Notes under the pieces: model-generated
Database searches by the model: none
What the model was told of the DNA's origin: nothing
The model's input: only the letters and a program-made list of their open reading frames with translations
Assembly: GCA_003427395.1 (NCBI GenBank)
Contig: BFEA01000560.1
Coordinates: 615,259 to 653,194 of the forward strand
DNA: 37,936 bases
Reading direction: 5' to 3'
DNA from: Chara braunii
Lineage: Eukaryota > Streptophyta > Charophyceae > Charales > Characeae
In this document: piece by piece, positions 1-12,400 of the stretch
Layout: each line of letters opens with the position of its first letter
Numbering within the stretch: position 1 is the stretch's first letter
Translations under genes and position numbers: made by a program

Positions 1-20
1 AAAAAAAAAAAAAAAAAAAA
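1..20 (+). repeat. poly(A) run at window edge
   Basis: A pure A-run opens the window. Three other plus-strand LINE tails in this window end the same way, so this is probably the poly(A) tail of a retroposon lying to the left. Nothing of its body is visible. Confidence 0.5.
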
Positions 21-588
21 GGTTCAAAAATGAATAGCAAGCTACTGAGGCCTTGTCGTACCACCTCATGCCTGGTCAGAGGTACAGTCAGATGCATTGT
101 GGACAGGGCTTCCTGAGAATGCCTTGAAAAGAAGGGGATTGTGGACGGGGCTGCGTGAGAATGCCTTGAAAAGAAGGGGGCTGACAAAGCAATAGGGTGT
201 CCTCCCACTACTCTCGACATGCTCAAAAGACACAAATCATGGCCCTGTATCTTTCCATGTTCTAGGGGAAAATTGATTCTCATTTTGCGCGAGGCCCATA
301 GATTGCTCCCCCCGCCTCTCACGTGGAGTCACGTGAGAAACAGAAGACATTCTTCTTTCGAAAAAAAAAACAAAAAAAACAAAGGCAAAATGTCATTTCA
401 ACCTCTGAACTACTTGACGTGTATCTACCCATGTTCTACAGGACTATTCATTCTCATTTTGCATACTCGGTGAGTTGTGGAGCGACGCCCTAGATCTTGA
501 TAGCTCTTATTTGCCTTTTTTTTTAGTAAGCCCTGCAAACAAGGCAGGGCACTCCTCGTTTTTCAATACTTCATAGCAGTAAACAGAT
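21..588. other. LINE-2 left flank, non-coding, with small duplications
   Basis: I recognise no gene here. A 42-bp unit is tandemly repeated at 96-137 and 138-179. A diverged 42-43 bp pair occurs at 246-287 and 419-461, both reading roughly TGTATCT..CCATGTTCTA and ending CATTCTCATTTTGC. A hairpin with 7-bp perfect arms (GCCCTGC/GCAGGGC) sits at 530-550, next to a T-run at 516-524. The stretch runs into the left target-site duplication of LINE-2, so it is the pre-insertion locus and should have been continuous with 13,099 onward. Confidence 0.6.
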
Positions 589-598
589 GAACGCTTCC
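589..598. repeat. Left target-site duplication of LINE-2
   Basis: The decamer GAACGCTTCC is repeated exactly at 13089-13098, one base after the LINE-2 poly(A) tail. Homology of the minus-strand LINE-2 body to LINE-1 and LINE-3 ends just inside it, at about 599. That is where a target-site duplication should lie. Confidence 0.65.
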
Positions 599-1101
599 CA
601 TATTTCTTGGGAGATGCAGTTCAAACTGAAAAAAAAAACAGAAGCAGAAACTCCCCAGGCCCAAATCGTCCGCTCCACCCCTATTTTTTTGAAACGGGAA
701 AAAACGCCACCCCTCAAAAGGGAAACTGTGGACGGTGCCTTATGCTCATTGTCGAACGACCTGGACAAGCTAACCTGCCCTATGACCGATCTTTGGGACG
801 ACTGCAACCGGACCCTTTTTCTGCTTTCGGAAACCCCAAACGGACCCATCCTAGCAACACTGTACTGCACGACATTACCGAAAATGGAAAGGACACGAAA
901 CGACGAAATGCAAACCACACAAGGCGCAACCTTCTGGCTGCGAACAATGTTCTTGCGTGGCCCGATATTTTGGGGAGGTTTTTCTGCACGAGGAGCACAG
1001 CGGAGAGAGCACCCCTCGTTTTTCAAGATTTGTCCTTGATGTGATCCATTCCGGAGTTGGCAGGCATCGGTGAATGATTTGCCATTGGAGGGCTCTGGGT
1101 T
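599..1101 (-). mobile_element. LINE-2 inverted body, 3' part (zinc-binding domain)
   Basis: This is the minus-strand continuation of the LINE-2 body at 9476-12981, separated from it by the LINE-1 insertion. It encodes the end of ORF2. The frame at 875-1117 carries the zinc-binding region found after LINE reverse transcriptases: LQWQIIHRCLPT, then RGVLSPLCSSC, then a degenerate EHCSQ segment. LINE-1 has the equivalent LQWQIMHRCLPT and LPWCRSC. Further along, FQFELHLPRNMG matches the FQFNIFGLGRKA stretch of LINE-1. Homology then stops at the target-site duplication. Stops and frame changes show it is dead. Confidence 0.8.
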
Positions 1102-1148
1102 CGCACAATCTGAGCAAAAGAAGGGTGACAAAGGGGTGGATAGCACAA

Positions 1149-4100
1149 TGGACAATCAGCCCAAATCAATGGACTTGTCTCTAATTGATCAAAAGGCTTC
1201 GGATCCCTCTTATTCTGATACCGGGTTCTTAATCCAGAAGGAAGTTTCACAAGACCATTTGCAGGGAAAGAAGGATGATGTGGTAATGGAAGGAAGGCAA
1301 CTGGTAATTATGGAAGAGCAACGAAATGGGAGTGAGGAACATGGGATGGAGAAGGGGGAGAGAAGGAATGTAGGTTTAATTGGAGGAAGAGGGGGCAATG
1401 GGGGTGGAAGAGAGAATAGGAGGGGAGGTGATGGGGGAGGAGAAGGCAAAGGAGGAAGAATGGGGGAAAATAGTAAAACACAGGAGGGGGGCGGGCAATG
1501 GGGGCAGGGACGCTTGATAGGGGCTCTGGCAAAGGGAGCATGATAAGTAATACAGTCCCTTCTTCGTCACAGCAGGCTCTCCCACCGAATCCTGCTACTA
1601 CTCTAACATGGGCACAAAGAGCTAGAGGTGTTTTCCAGGAAAAATCACTGGAAATCAAGAGGAATGGTTCGCAAGGTCAACCACTGCATGTTCCATTAGG
1701 GAATATTCCTACGGCAAGGGCGTTTTTTTCTGTTCAAATTTCTTAACCCATCAGAAAACAAGGTCATTGACTCAGGGGGTAAGAAATCGATGATCAAAGC
1801 TTATCCGACGCATAAATTAGCTGAACGGGATGCAGTGTATCAGGCCCATGCCAACAACTGGGTATTCTACGATGACGCAGCATATAAGTCAATAAATGAT
1901 AAAGTGAAATGGATTAATAAAAGGCTTGCGTATTTCAAAGGATCAGGAAGTGGCAGTTGAAGATTTTATCATCCAACCAGTGAACTCTACGATATTCACA
2001 GTATTATGGTTGCACCTGACGGACAAGCAAACAATAGAACAATGAAAGGAATTGCGTTGTGACAGGTCAGAAGTCCATATATATCCATGGTCACCCATAC
2101 GTCAAGGACCAGATGAGCGGCGTGCACAGCTCATGGAAGAACATTATTGGGTAGAGTTTAGACATATTCCTATAAAGATTCAAGCAGCGTTTATCTATGA
2201 CTTTGGAACGACACATGAAATTGCGGATTTTATCGAACCTCTACCTGCATACATGGCTCGTAGGGATGATTATCTAATGCTGGCCTTGAACCATCCATCC
2301 AATCAACCTTTTATTATGGACGATGTTATCCCGTATAGGATAGGTGGTAAAGAATATCATATTCATACTGCAGATAAACTACACCCATGGTGCTTTAGGT
2401 GTAAGGCATATGGCCATTTGTGTACTGATGCAAGTTGTTCTCAAAACCCTACCCGGAAAAATAGAGTTACGGGGAGATTGATTCGGGATCCTTTTCGTAA
2501 CAATCTATGGAGAACTGTGGATCCAGGTCATGAGGGCTGGGTCTTCATAAAAGGTTCTACAAAGGGGGGAGGGAACAAACGGTGGACGTGGGAAAGTCAG
2601 GGGGTCCCCAATTGGCACACCAAGCCACCAGACTCCTGGACACCTGCGGAGGTTACTATCAAGCCTATCTCTACGGTAGCAGAGGCCAATGAAAACAGGG
2701 GTGATCAGACAATACAGCAAGGAGAGACACAAGGTAGACCCTGGGGCGCAAGGAGAATCTAGAAATATACAGCACAAGCAGAATCCGGCAGGACAGATGC
2801 AATGGAGACCCAAGGATAAATCACTTCCGGGGCCACAACCGCAGCTCCATGAGAATCAGCAGATGGGTAATAAACAGAGGAGGGAATAACACAAGGAAGT
2901 GGGGTATCAGGAAAATCAGAGAAATCCGACTCTCACCCAGAGGTACTCTTCATCACTAATGTCAAAGATAATAATAATACCCAACCGAAACAAATTCTTT
3001 TAATTGAAATGGAAGATGCACAGTCAGATAGAAGGGATCAGACACAACAGGCTGTAACAAGAAAGAATTTAAAACTTAAAGCGAAAATAAATCACATCAC
3101 AAAAGGAAAAAAAATAATAAGAATAAGAATAAGAACATCCACAGTCCGCAGAGGAAAAAAAAAAAAAAAAATCCTTCGGAAAGGCTGATGGTCACAATTG
3201 GGAACAACCTACTACTTCTCCCTGACACACAGCAAGAGCTGGAGAATGTAAGTGCAAATCAGATAGGTCAGGGGTCAAGAAAATCAGATAGCTTGTTATT
3301 AACTACGGGACCAGGTAATGTGGACGAAATGAAAATTGATAGTCCAGTTAGAGCAACCTCCTCACAGTTTTCTGAGCACGACCCATTTCCGGAGGCATTT
3401 GGAGCGGCCCCTATGGAAATAGACTCCACATTTGAGGGCCCGGAAGTATTCATGGAACAGGTGGATGATTCGTTGCTCTCCTCCAGCAAGGGGACATTAG
3501 ATACGAGTATATCTGAGCAGAACCAAGTGACTGATGAACAAAAAATGAAGTAGTTAGCAGACTGGATGCTTATGAGGTTGAAGGATAAGTTTGGTACAAC
3601 GTCCACTGAATTCTGGGATCTTTCTTATATTCAACTTCTTGATATCGTGAATAGCAGTCCTAGTTTGAGGAAAGTTATTTAGAAAGGACTTCCAGAAGGG
3701 GCTCAATGGACAGTGGTGAGTCAACGTATACTGGCTACTGTTATGAAATTATTTACACCCCCTCTCCCCCCCTCCCCGCCTTCATCTCCCCCTCCAAATG
3801 TATCTCATAATAGAAAGGCAGAAATGGAACAGGCGGTAAATCCTGTTTCACAGTCAGATACACAGTCGTTACCACATGTACTGGATGAAAAGGAAATTGA
3901 ACAGGAGGGGAAGAGGAAAGGGAGAACATCATCAATGGGGGTATGAGAGGAAATGAAGATGGGAAAAGCATTAGAGATCAATCAGGGAACATTGACAATC
4001 CGCAGCAGTCAGAACTTGTAATAGTACTACCCAAACAGACTTCGCCTATCACTTTAGAAATAGAAAATGATAAGGGTAATAATGGTAATATTAATAGTAA

Positions 4101-4632
4101 GGCAGGGGATCAAGAAACAAGTAAACGGCATAAACTCAGACATATATTGGAGAAAGGAAAGTCAAACCGCATGACGTCACCAAAAGGAAATCTGATCATT
4201 CCTCTCCGGAAAAAGGGAGGGAGGTGGGAAATTGGGCTCTCTCCTATTGGTAATGATCAATATGGGGGGGTGACTCTTCGTGGATGGACCACATATGTGG
4301 AATATCAGAAGGTGGGGGATAAAATATTTAAAAGAGATATGTATGATTTTCTGGCCAAGAATTATGATCCGGGTCCACAGGCTACCTTCACTAATACGGA
4401 GGGAAAAACGTTTTTGGCGAAAAGGAATACATATGTGCGGTTTGATGATAATAAGGAAGTTGGCCTTAAATGGTACTCTCACACGGCCTTGCTGGACATT
4501 CAGATGTCGAAGATCAAGGCCAATGCAGTGTGGTCTATTGTGGATGTAGCTTCCTTTCTATGCACCATTCTACGCAAAGGTTTGTTACAGACAACATCAG
4601 AATTAGAAAATATTAACTGGATTCGTTTATAA
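1149..4632 (+). pseudogene. LINE-1 ORF1 (gag-like RNA-binding protein), broken
   Basis: ORF1 proteins of LINEs bind the element RNA to form the retrotransposition particle. I take ATG 1149 as the likely start because it is the first ATG inside LINE-1. The N-terminal part (to about 1543) is hydrophilic and Gly/Glu-rich. A structured part follows in shifting frames: WAQRARGVF (about 1604), VYQAHANNWVFY (about 1840) and VLWLHLTD (about 2005). Then an intact stretch (2052-2762) carries a zinc knuckle, CFRCKAYGH followed by two further Cys. Downstream is a long low-complexity tail (3188-3946) and a last intact frame (3943-4632) with an unrecognised compact domain. At about 3.5 kb it is long for a LINE ORF1. 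It ends 28 bases before ORF2. Confidence 0.7.
3943..4632 (+). CDS. C-terminal ORF1 segment with unrecognised domain
   Basis: A 229-residue open frame at the end of ORF1. Residues 1-70 are polar (Asn, Lys, Gln). From about residue 80 it becomes globular-looking, with GGRWEIGLSP, TTYVEYQKVGDKIFKRDMYDF, a FLAKRNTYVRFDD segment and WYSHTALLDIQMSKIKANAVWSIV. I do not recognise a family. It lies after the zinc knuckle, where plant LINE ORF1 proteins usually have only disordered tails. It may be part of ORF1 or a separate small ORF; its ATG overlaps the end of the preceding short frame (3713-3946) by four bases. Confidence 0.5.
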   Translation: MRGNEDGKSIRDQSGNIDNPQQSELVIVLPKQTSPITLEIENDKGNNGNINSKAGDQETSKRHKLRHILEKGKSNRMTSPKGNLIIPLRKKGGRWEIGLSPIGNDQYGGVTLRGWTTYVEYQKVGDKIFKRDMYDFLAKNYDPGPQATFTNTEGKTFLAKRNTYVRFDDNKEVGLKWYSHTALLDIQMSKIKANAVWSIVDVASFLCTILRKGLLQTTSELENINWIRL

Positions 4633-4660
4633 ACTCCCTATAACTCTATCTGTTAAAAAA

Positions 4661-7600
4661 ATGAGTAAAGGAGTAAAAATGGATGCATTAAAAACTCTTT
4701 ATGATAAGAATCCTTCTTGGCTTCGTGCAACACATACTGCAGATTTGGATCTTCGTTCTCTTAACGTGAATGGGTTGGCGACAGCAGACGCAGACAAACG
4801 TCGCTCAATCTTGGAGCAACTTAGAGGGGTGGGAGGAAAATCATGGCCAAATTTGATATGCATCCAAGAAACACATCTTATGGATATCTCTACACACACT
4901 AGAGCGCACAATCTGATATGGCCTTTCCAAAAATTATGTTCCCATGCGCAAAGAAGCGGATCAGGAGGGGTAGTTTTTTGGGTTCCTCCTCAATCTAGGT
5001 CAGAAATAGTGTACTGGGACGCAGATAAGGAGCAAGGGAGATGGATTGTAGCTCTAGTGATGTTGGAAATAGAGATAGTTTGTGTAATGAATATTTACGG
5101 TCCAAATGATGTACAGGAAAGGGTTACTTTTTTCCAAACAATTCGTAATCATATACCTGACGGGATACCCCTAATCATGGCAGGGGATTTCAATGCAGCC
5201 CCTGACCGAGGTTTGGACAGATGGAAGATCCCCACTCCCTGTCCTGGGTATATTGAGGAAGATGAGAATATAATTAGTAGATTATGTGAGTCAGAGGGTC
5301 TCTTTGACTCTTTTCGACGTCTTCATCCTCAGGAATGGATTTTTATATGTATACGACATGGGGGTTCCGTGATCATTTCAAGGTCACGTATAGACCTGAT
5401 TTTACTATCAGAAGACCTAGAAAGGGCTCTTCAGGGGGCAGCTATTTTTCCTCGGAGTCCTGGCCTCGTGCGGACTACAAAATGTGTGCGATACTATTAT
5501 CATTCTAAAAGACGCCGGATCGGGGGAGAGGATTTTATAAGTTGAATACGTCTCTTTTACACATTCCCCGATTCAGACAGTTTGTGCAGGATGTATGGAC
5601 ATACTGACAATCAACTAAGTCTCAGCATGACTCTCTCATTGAATGGTTTAACAATGGATTAGCCTTTATGGCTCGAAAATGTCAGGATTATTCAAAACTA
5701 CTAGCAAAAGATAGATATCAGCAGGAGATACAAGTTCAAGAGCAAATTTTACATTATGAGTCACAGGATTCAGAGTCCAATCAACAACAACGAATTGATA
5801 TCAGCAGCCTAAGGAATCAACTTCTTTCCTTTGCATAACATCGTTGGCAAGGGTATCTTATTAGAGGAAAACTAACCAAGCATCAAATTGAAGGACAAAT
5901 GGGTACTACTTTCTTTGCTATGGCAAAAGCTCGGGTCAGAAGGGCAGTTATTGAAGGGTTGATTGATCCCACCATTCCCTCTCATATCGATAACCTTGTT
6001 TCCTCAACAGGTAGTCTTAAAACAACCTATGATTTCTTCAAAGGTCTTTTCACATCAGCCAAAAACTCTAAAGATATAATGGAAGATAATAAGGAGATAT
6101 CTGACTTTCTAATCCCTCTGACAAAAGCTCTTTCGCAGGAACAAAAAGATGCACTTGAAAAAACAATTTCAAAAGAAGAAATCTGAACAGCATTGCTTCA
6201 AATGAAAGAGCATAAAACCCCGGGCATAGATGAATTTCCTAAATTCAGTCCAAAATTTAGAAAATATGGGAGAGTTTGTTGGACAAGGAATTCTCACTCT
6301 CCTTTATAAGAAAGGGGATAAATCTAATAGTAGGAATTACAGGCCTATCACATTGTTAACAGTGGTCTATAAGATGCTTGCTAAGGCTATAGGGAATAAA
6401 ATGATTCCAATTATGCCAGAAATTATTCATCCATCTCAAACAGGGTTTATAGAAGGACGTCATATACAGGATAACATATTACTGATTAATGTGATGATCA
6501 AATTGACTCGTCAGTCACGTCAAAATGCTGCAATTGTCTTTATAGACTTCGAGAAAGCCTATGACCATGTGGACTGGAGATTCTTGGATGTTTGTTTATC
6601 AAAAATGAACTTCGGTCCTGTTTTACGTCAATGGATTAGCATATTACACCACAATGCTACCACTAGGGTTCAAGTGAATGGTCTTCTATCTCCACAAATC
6701 AAATTACAGAGATCGGTGCGTCAGGGGGACCCTTTGGCGCCTTTTCTCTTTCTTATAATTATGGAAGCCTTGGGGGCTAATCTTAGAAGTCATCATAATC
6801 TAAAAAGGCTACAAATAGCTGGTATTCCAGAAGAGGCTGTGCCTGTAAGTTTTATGTTTGCTGATGATCTCATTGTTATAATGGAAGCCTCAATCAAGGC
6901 ATTAATGGATAAATTTACCCTAGTACCTGATATGGTTGTTAATTGGGGCAGCAAGACACAAGGCTGGTGGATACATTCCAATGGAGACAGACCACCAGAA
7001 CAACCAAGAGTGAAGTGGTTATCTCTACAAACCCCTATTCGAGTATTGGGAGTCTCGCTTACTACTCTTGGGAGGCCTTCTACAAATGATGATTGGATAA
7101 CAAAACCTGCATTACAAAAAATGTCCCAATGGAAAAATCAGCATACTTCTTTGTTTAGAAGGGCATTAATCATTAATAATGTAGTATTAGCATCTATTTG
7201 GTACAAGTTTGCAATCTGGTCACTCACCAGAACAGCAACCAAGGCATTTGAAAAATTACTGGTCTCCTTCCTCTGGAGGGGCAACCATGAACTCTTAAAA
7301 GTGATTCCAAGAGCGGCATGGCTTACGATTATCCAGCCTAAATCGAAAGGGGGTTTAAGCATATTGGATCCATCTTTACAATGTAAAGCATTGTCTCTAC
7401 AATGGATGAAATCACTGATATTATCCCCAGAGGTGCCCTGGCTACCTATGGCCCTAGAGCAAATCAGACGTTTGGCGCCATCTACAATTGATGGAATACA
7501 CCCACTCACATGGGTAGAAAATCGTTATTGGTCCATTTCAAGAGAAAATGCTCAGTTAAATGAAGAAAGGAGGGAGGGGGAAAAAAGTTCGGGGACCTAT

Positions 7601-8983
7601 CAAGACAATTTTTGGGGCTCCCTTATTAAAACCTGGAGACAACTTCCACTTCCTGACAGATCTTTCCCAACAAGATATGAAGAAGTGTTAAGACAACCTC
7701 TTTTTGGTAATAGATGGATCACAGACATTAATGGGTGTGTTTACAACAACTCTTCATATCCATGGTCAACCTGGGTTAAAAGGGGAATTCTGAGGATTAA
7801 GGATTTATGGGATCCATCAGTAAAAGATTGGAAGTCTGTAGAACAACTAAGATTCACACTCAAATATGCTCATCATTTATCTGAAAATTTGGACAAAATA
7901 GTTTTCTCAATTCCCTTGGCTTGGGTAAAAACGTTAAGGAAAGGGATCCGACTGCAGGATTTTGATTGGGTGGCAGGGTATGATAGGTTAGATTGTATCC
8001 CAACATCAGGATGGAGTAATAATAAATATTTTCAGATGCAACAGGATTTCCTCCTGGTTAGGTATGATCCAGACAGGGTAGAATGGGTTCCTAACAAGAG
8101 GTTGTATAGGATTAGGGTCCTACATCATACAATACCTGGCTGCACCAATCTTGCTCGATGGCAGGCCTACTGGCCGGAAGTCCCAATACCAGAACTTCCA
8201 CTAGACCCTGAGGAATAGGTATGGAAGGTCTCAAAGAGAGGTAAGCCCAGAACACTTCAAGCCCTGACTGTCAAAGCGGCCTATCGAATGTGGAGACCCA
8301 AAGGCGATGTTCCAGCAATTGTACAAGATAGATGGGTAAGACATCTCAACATTCACATAGACCAATTTCAAATAGTACGGTGGTTTCGGTTCACTAAGGA
8401 GAGACCTGCTAAATACGCTTCACTTCAATGGCAGATCATGCATAGATGCCTGCCCACTAATGATTGGTTGATAGATCATTCAACACTGGAACAACGAGGT
8501 TTGGCGCTTCCATGGTGTCGCTCTTGTTTCATGGCTTTCCCCCCACGGAAATATAGAGAAACGATTGAACATATTTTTACTCAATGTCCAGGATCGATCC
8601 TTATGTGGCATCGTTGGGATTGTATTTGGCGTAGACTAACGGGCCTTGAGTGGCCTTGGGAATGGAAAGCCATTTTACTAGGACAATGGAGTCCGGTTGA
8701 TGTGTCTCTCTCATCCTTTCAGTTCAATATATTTGGTCTGGGTAGGAAAGCAGTCATATGGGTTATATGGCAAAGGAGGTGTATAAATGTAATGGAGAAG
8801 GTGTGTATGGAAGGGAAGGAATTTTCTCTTAATATCAAACAATTTGTGGAAACGGAAATTCGGGCTCAATGGGCTAATCTTAAAATTAAATTAAAATCTT
8901 CAACGCAGAAGAAAGACATCAAGAAATATATTCTCCAATTCATAATGGACTGGTTAGGGGGGATCTCAGATGCAAGGAATTAG
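4661..8983 (+). pseudogene. LINE-1 ORF2: endonuclease, RT, zinc-binding; broken
   Basis: ORF2 nicks target DNA and reverse-transcribes the element RNA. The apurinic-type endonuclease occupies 4661-5545: LNVNG, IQETH, NIYGPND, GDFNAAPD and SRIDLIL are visible, but the C-terminal catalytic His motif is not clear. A linker at 5546-6229 has a stop or frame change at about 5606, 5836 and 6184. The RT frame is 6230-8218 (662 residues), with YRPITLL, QTGFIEGR, FIDFEKAYDHVDW, RQGDPLAPFLF and the catalytic FADD at residues 210-213. The zinc-binding region lies at 8288-8983 (IMHRCLPT, CRSC, EHIFTQC). A short deletion just before the RT removes residues that LINE-2 keeps. The ATG at 4661 follows ORF1 by 28 bases with an A-run in front. 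Confidence 0.9.
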
Positions 8984-9395
8984 ACAGGTGGTGTGGCCTG
9001 ATGAGAATGATCCTGGGATGCCTATTAAAAAGAGTTACTCGCTACAGTTTAATGAATGGTTTGATATTCAGCCAGGGGAGTTTCTCAGGGATGCTGCATG
9101 TTTTTGTGAACTGTTCCCTCCATCAGAATTAGCCCTAGTAGAATCTCAATGGTTTGGGGAGGGGGGAGGAAGATAATGAAGTTTGATTCCTCATCATCAG
9201 GAGGGTTAGAACTGCTAGCAGTACATGTTTATATGGCGGTCCCATCAAGACTGAAGAGGTGGTTTTTTATCTTTTGTTGCTTTTTTAAACATATATCATA
9301 TTGTAATACTAGACAATTTTGTTGCACAAGGGACGTTGAACCCGGTTTTCAGCAGGTGATACTCCCCACCAATAGAATGGAGTCTCAACTGGGTG

Positions 9396-9429
9396 ATTAG
9401 GAATGGCTGCTCTTATCACCATTCCTAAT
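9396..9429 (+). promoter_or_regulatory. LINE-1 3'-end hairpin
   Basis: Perfect 11-bp arms (ATTAGGAATGG and CCATTCCTAAT) enclose a 12-base loop, 21 bases before the poly(A) tail. Some LINE reverse transcriptases recognise a 3'-UTR stem-loop. That role is inferred here. Confidence 0.6.
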
Positions 9430-9475
9430 GATTTCAGTTGTGTTTCTTTAAANAAAAAAAAAAAAAAAAAAAAAA

Positions 9476-12400
9476 GGTTGGTCGGTCGTATGCGAGAATA
9501 TGTATTCCAATTTAGTTTGCAAAGATCATTTGTGTTGAGGGGTGAATCTCTGGCCCATCGCGCTTTGATTGGGTCCAGAATCTGTGTTTTTTTCCTTGCC
9601 AGCCTGTAACCATTTTTTACCGTATACTGCCATAAGAAGAGTTTTCTTTCTCCCCCCATATCCCACTCCCATTCCCTCGGGTCAAAGGGAAGCTGGCTAA
9701 GCGGCACAGTCGGCTCATAAACATGCCACCCCTTGTCTTGCTCACTCACAACACACACTCTGATTAGGTTATCGGGCTGGTTGTTGTCGTCCAGCCTATC
9801 ATCCCTGCTGAGGTCGGTCCATCTTTCCCCCGACAGTCGTATTGTGTAGGCTTGCAGCCCCACCTGGTGTGCCTCAATTGTATCCACATTATACACCACC
9901 TTCGGGAGTGGCCAATCATCTTTTTTTCCAACCCAATCCCCTTGCTCTATCGCCGGACCCTTTTTCAGCACAAAAATCCACGCCAGCGGGATGGCCTCTT
10001 GGAGTTCCTGTAGGCCATCCTTTATATTTGTGATATGAGGCAACCGTGGTCGGAGCTCCTGTGTTGTGTACCATGTATTAGTCTGTGGATTCCACAAATT
10101 GCCGATCGTGTATATTCCTTTTTTTACCCAGGGGGGGGCAGCGTAGGTGGTTATGCAAAGGGAAGGGTTCGCCGTGTTGTTCCATTATGAATGGGTTGCC
10201 AAACACGGGCTGTCTCCATATTTCGCCCCATCTCAGCGATGTTGTCTTTTGAGAGGGGCCTCATTCCCTCCAGAGCCTAAGGAACGAGATCCAAAGCGGA
10301 TCTGTCTTGAGGTCCCATTTTGCTGCCGATGTTGTTGTGTCATGACGTCGTGTGGGGGGGGGGGGCGGAAGGGTCCAGTGTTTATTGGTGAGCCATTGCA
10401 GTGGATGCAATTGTCTGTCAGGCAGAGTCTGCGGGGCCAGGGCCGAAATTTGGATATACGCATATGGTTCCCATGAGATATTGTTACCTAGCAACAATCG
10501 GATGAGAAACTCGAATATCAATGCTTTAATTTCGTTTTCTGGGTCTACTATTCCTAGTCCTCGTTTGTTACGTGGCTGCGTTATAATGTCCCATGCCACT
10601 CTTTTGATGCATGTAGTTTGGTCATAATCTCCTCGCCACAGGTATGCTACAGCGGCTTGCCTCAATGTTGTGAGCTGACCACGAGATTAGCTGCCAAAAT
10701 GCTACTTTATACCAGATTGCCGCGAATATTGCGTTGTTTAACGCTAGCGCTCTTCCTACCAATGATGTATGGGTCGTTCTCCATGCCCCCATTCGTTGGA
10801 CTGCCAGATTTACCAATTTGTCGCCGTGATCTTGGGGAGGGTCGTTCGCAGTGAGATTTACGCCCAGGACTGTGATGGCCATATCCTTAGGCTTCCAGTC
10901 AACACTCGGAGCTTCTGGTGGTGGGTTGTTCTCACTGGCGAGCCACCACCCTTCCGTTTTTGTTCCCCAGTTGACTTTCATATCTGCTGCAACCTCAAAC
11001 AGTCGAATTGTATATGCCAGTGCCTGAAAGGATGCCTGGTCAGCTTTGAACAGGACTGTGGGGTCATCGACGAAAATGGATGTGATCGGGACAAGGTGAG
11101 GTGGTATCTCTTGAACATCTATTCTTTGAATGTCCGGGTTGGCCCGAATCATGGCCGCCAATGCTTCCATGGTTATGACAAAGAGCATTGGGACGATGGG
11201 GTCTCCCTGCCTGACCGATCTCTGCAGCCTAAACGGGGGTGCCAGGTGTCCATTCATCATTATATTAGTGGTTGTTGTTCTATGGAATATATTCACCCAT
11301 TTCCGGAATCTGGGACCAAAATTCATCTTTTCTAGGCACATTTTTAGAAAGTCCCAGTCGACATGGTCGTATGCTTTTTCAAAGTCTATAAAGAGAATCG
11401 CTGCATCAACTCGTCTTTGTCTCACATATCTTATGGTCTCATTGACCAGAAGAATGTTGTCCTGAATATTCCTATATGGCATGAACCCAGATTGATCATG
11501 GTGGATGATGTTAGATAGGTGGGGTAAGAGTCTATTAGCCCAGACCTTAGCTACTATTTTGTAGGGGACAGGGAGAAGAGTTATCGGTCGGTAGTTTCGT
11601 ATTTCTTCCCTATCCCCTTTCTTATATCAGAGTGTTGTAACCCCTTGGCCTATCATTCCACCAAAGTTTTCTTCCCTATAAACTTCATTCACATAGTGAC
11701 TGAAGTCGTCTTGAAATGTGTCCCAAAAGTAAATCCAAAACTCCTTGGCGAAGGAGTCCAGTCCTGGTGTCTTTTCGTCATCCATATCTTGGAGGGCTTG
11801 TAACATCTCTTCTTTACGTATGGGCCCTTCCATGTCCTCCCTTTGTTTTGTGGAGAGCATGGATGGAAAAGCATTTATGACGGTATCCTTGGCCGTGTGC
11901 AGTATATGGGGTTCATGTTGGTTGGGTTCGTATGTAAAGAGCCTTTGATAATATGATGAGGCATATTCAGCTATGCTGTAGGTGTTGTTTGTCGGCGGTT
12001 GGGAATTGTCAAATGGATGTTTGAGGGAGGTCACCGTGTTTTGTCTTCCTTTAGCTTTGGCTCTTCTGAAGAAGGCCACTGTCATCATCCCATCAGCCGC
12101 ATCCTTTGATATGCGTGCTTGAATTCGCCATTTCTGGGCCTGGGCATCCAAGTGCTCCTGCAGTTGGGCACGCATTCTTTGAAGGTTATTAAATGTTTCC
12201 CTCTCCAGGGGTTTGTCTGTTAGGTGGTTATCCCATTCTTCCAGTTCGTCCAACAGTCGGTCCAAGGTTTCCTTTCTCTCCCTTGCATGTTTGATTGAGT
12301 ATTTTTTCACTCTCTCAGGGAGTTGTGCGATTCCGTCATTGAACCACTGGACCAGACTGCCCTCAGCCGGTTTTGAGACTGTCCAGTACGCCCATAATTC

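Larger units (their letters stand above)
1102..9475 (+). mobile_element. LINE-1: near full-length non-LTR retrotransposon
   Basis: An 8.4-kb LINE of the APE-endonuclease type. In order it has a short leader, ORF1 (1149-4632, with zinc knuckle), ORF2 (4661-8983, with endonuclease, RT and zinc-binding domain), a 3' UTR with a strong hairpin at 9396-9429, and poly(A) at 9451-9475. It is inserted antisense into LINE-2. The flanks 1098-1101 and 9476-9479 both read GGTT, a possible 4-bp target-site duplication, and LINE-2 is collinear across the gap to within about one base. Frameshifts and stops in both ORFs make it inactive. A short ORF at 8970-9176 overlaps the ORF2 end by 14 bases; I cannot say whether it is meaningful. 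Confidence 0.9.

Noticed and set aside
516-550. T-run plus hairpin as the true 3' end of LINE-2
   Set aside because: LINE homology ends at about 599, at the target-site duplication, before this hairpin; the twin-priming layout explains the tail better.
571-1155. Several 145-194 residue frames on both strands
   Set aside because: Only the minus-strand LINE zinc-binding segment has homology within the window; the rest are shadows.
1210-1658. Pro-rich minus-strand frames
   Set aside because: They are the complement of the Gly/Glu-rich N-terminus of LINE-1 ORF1.
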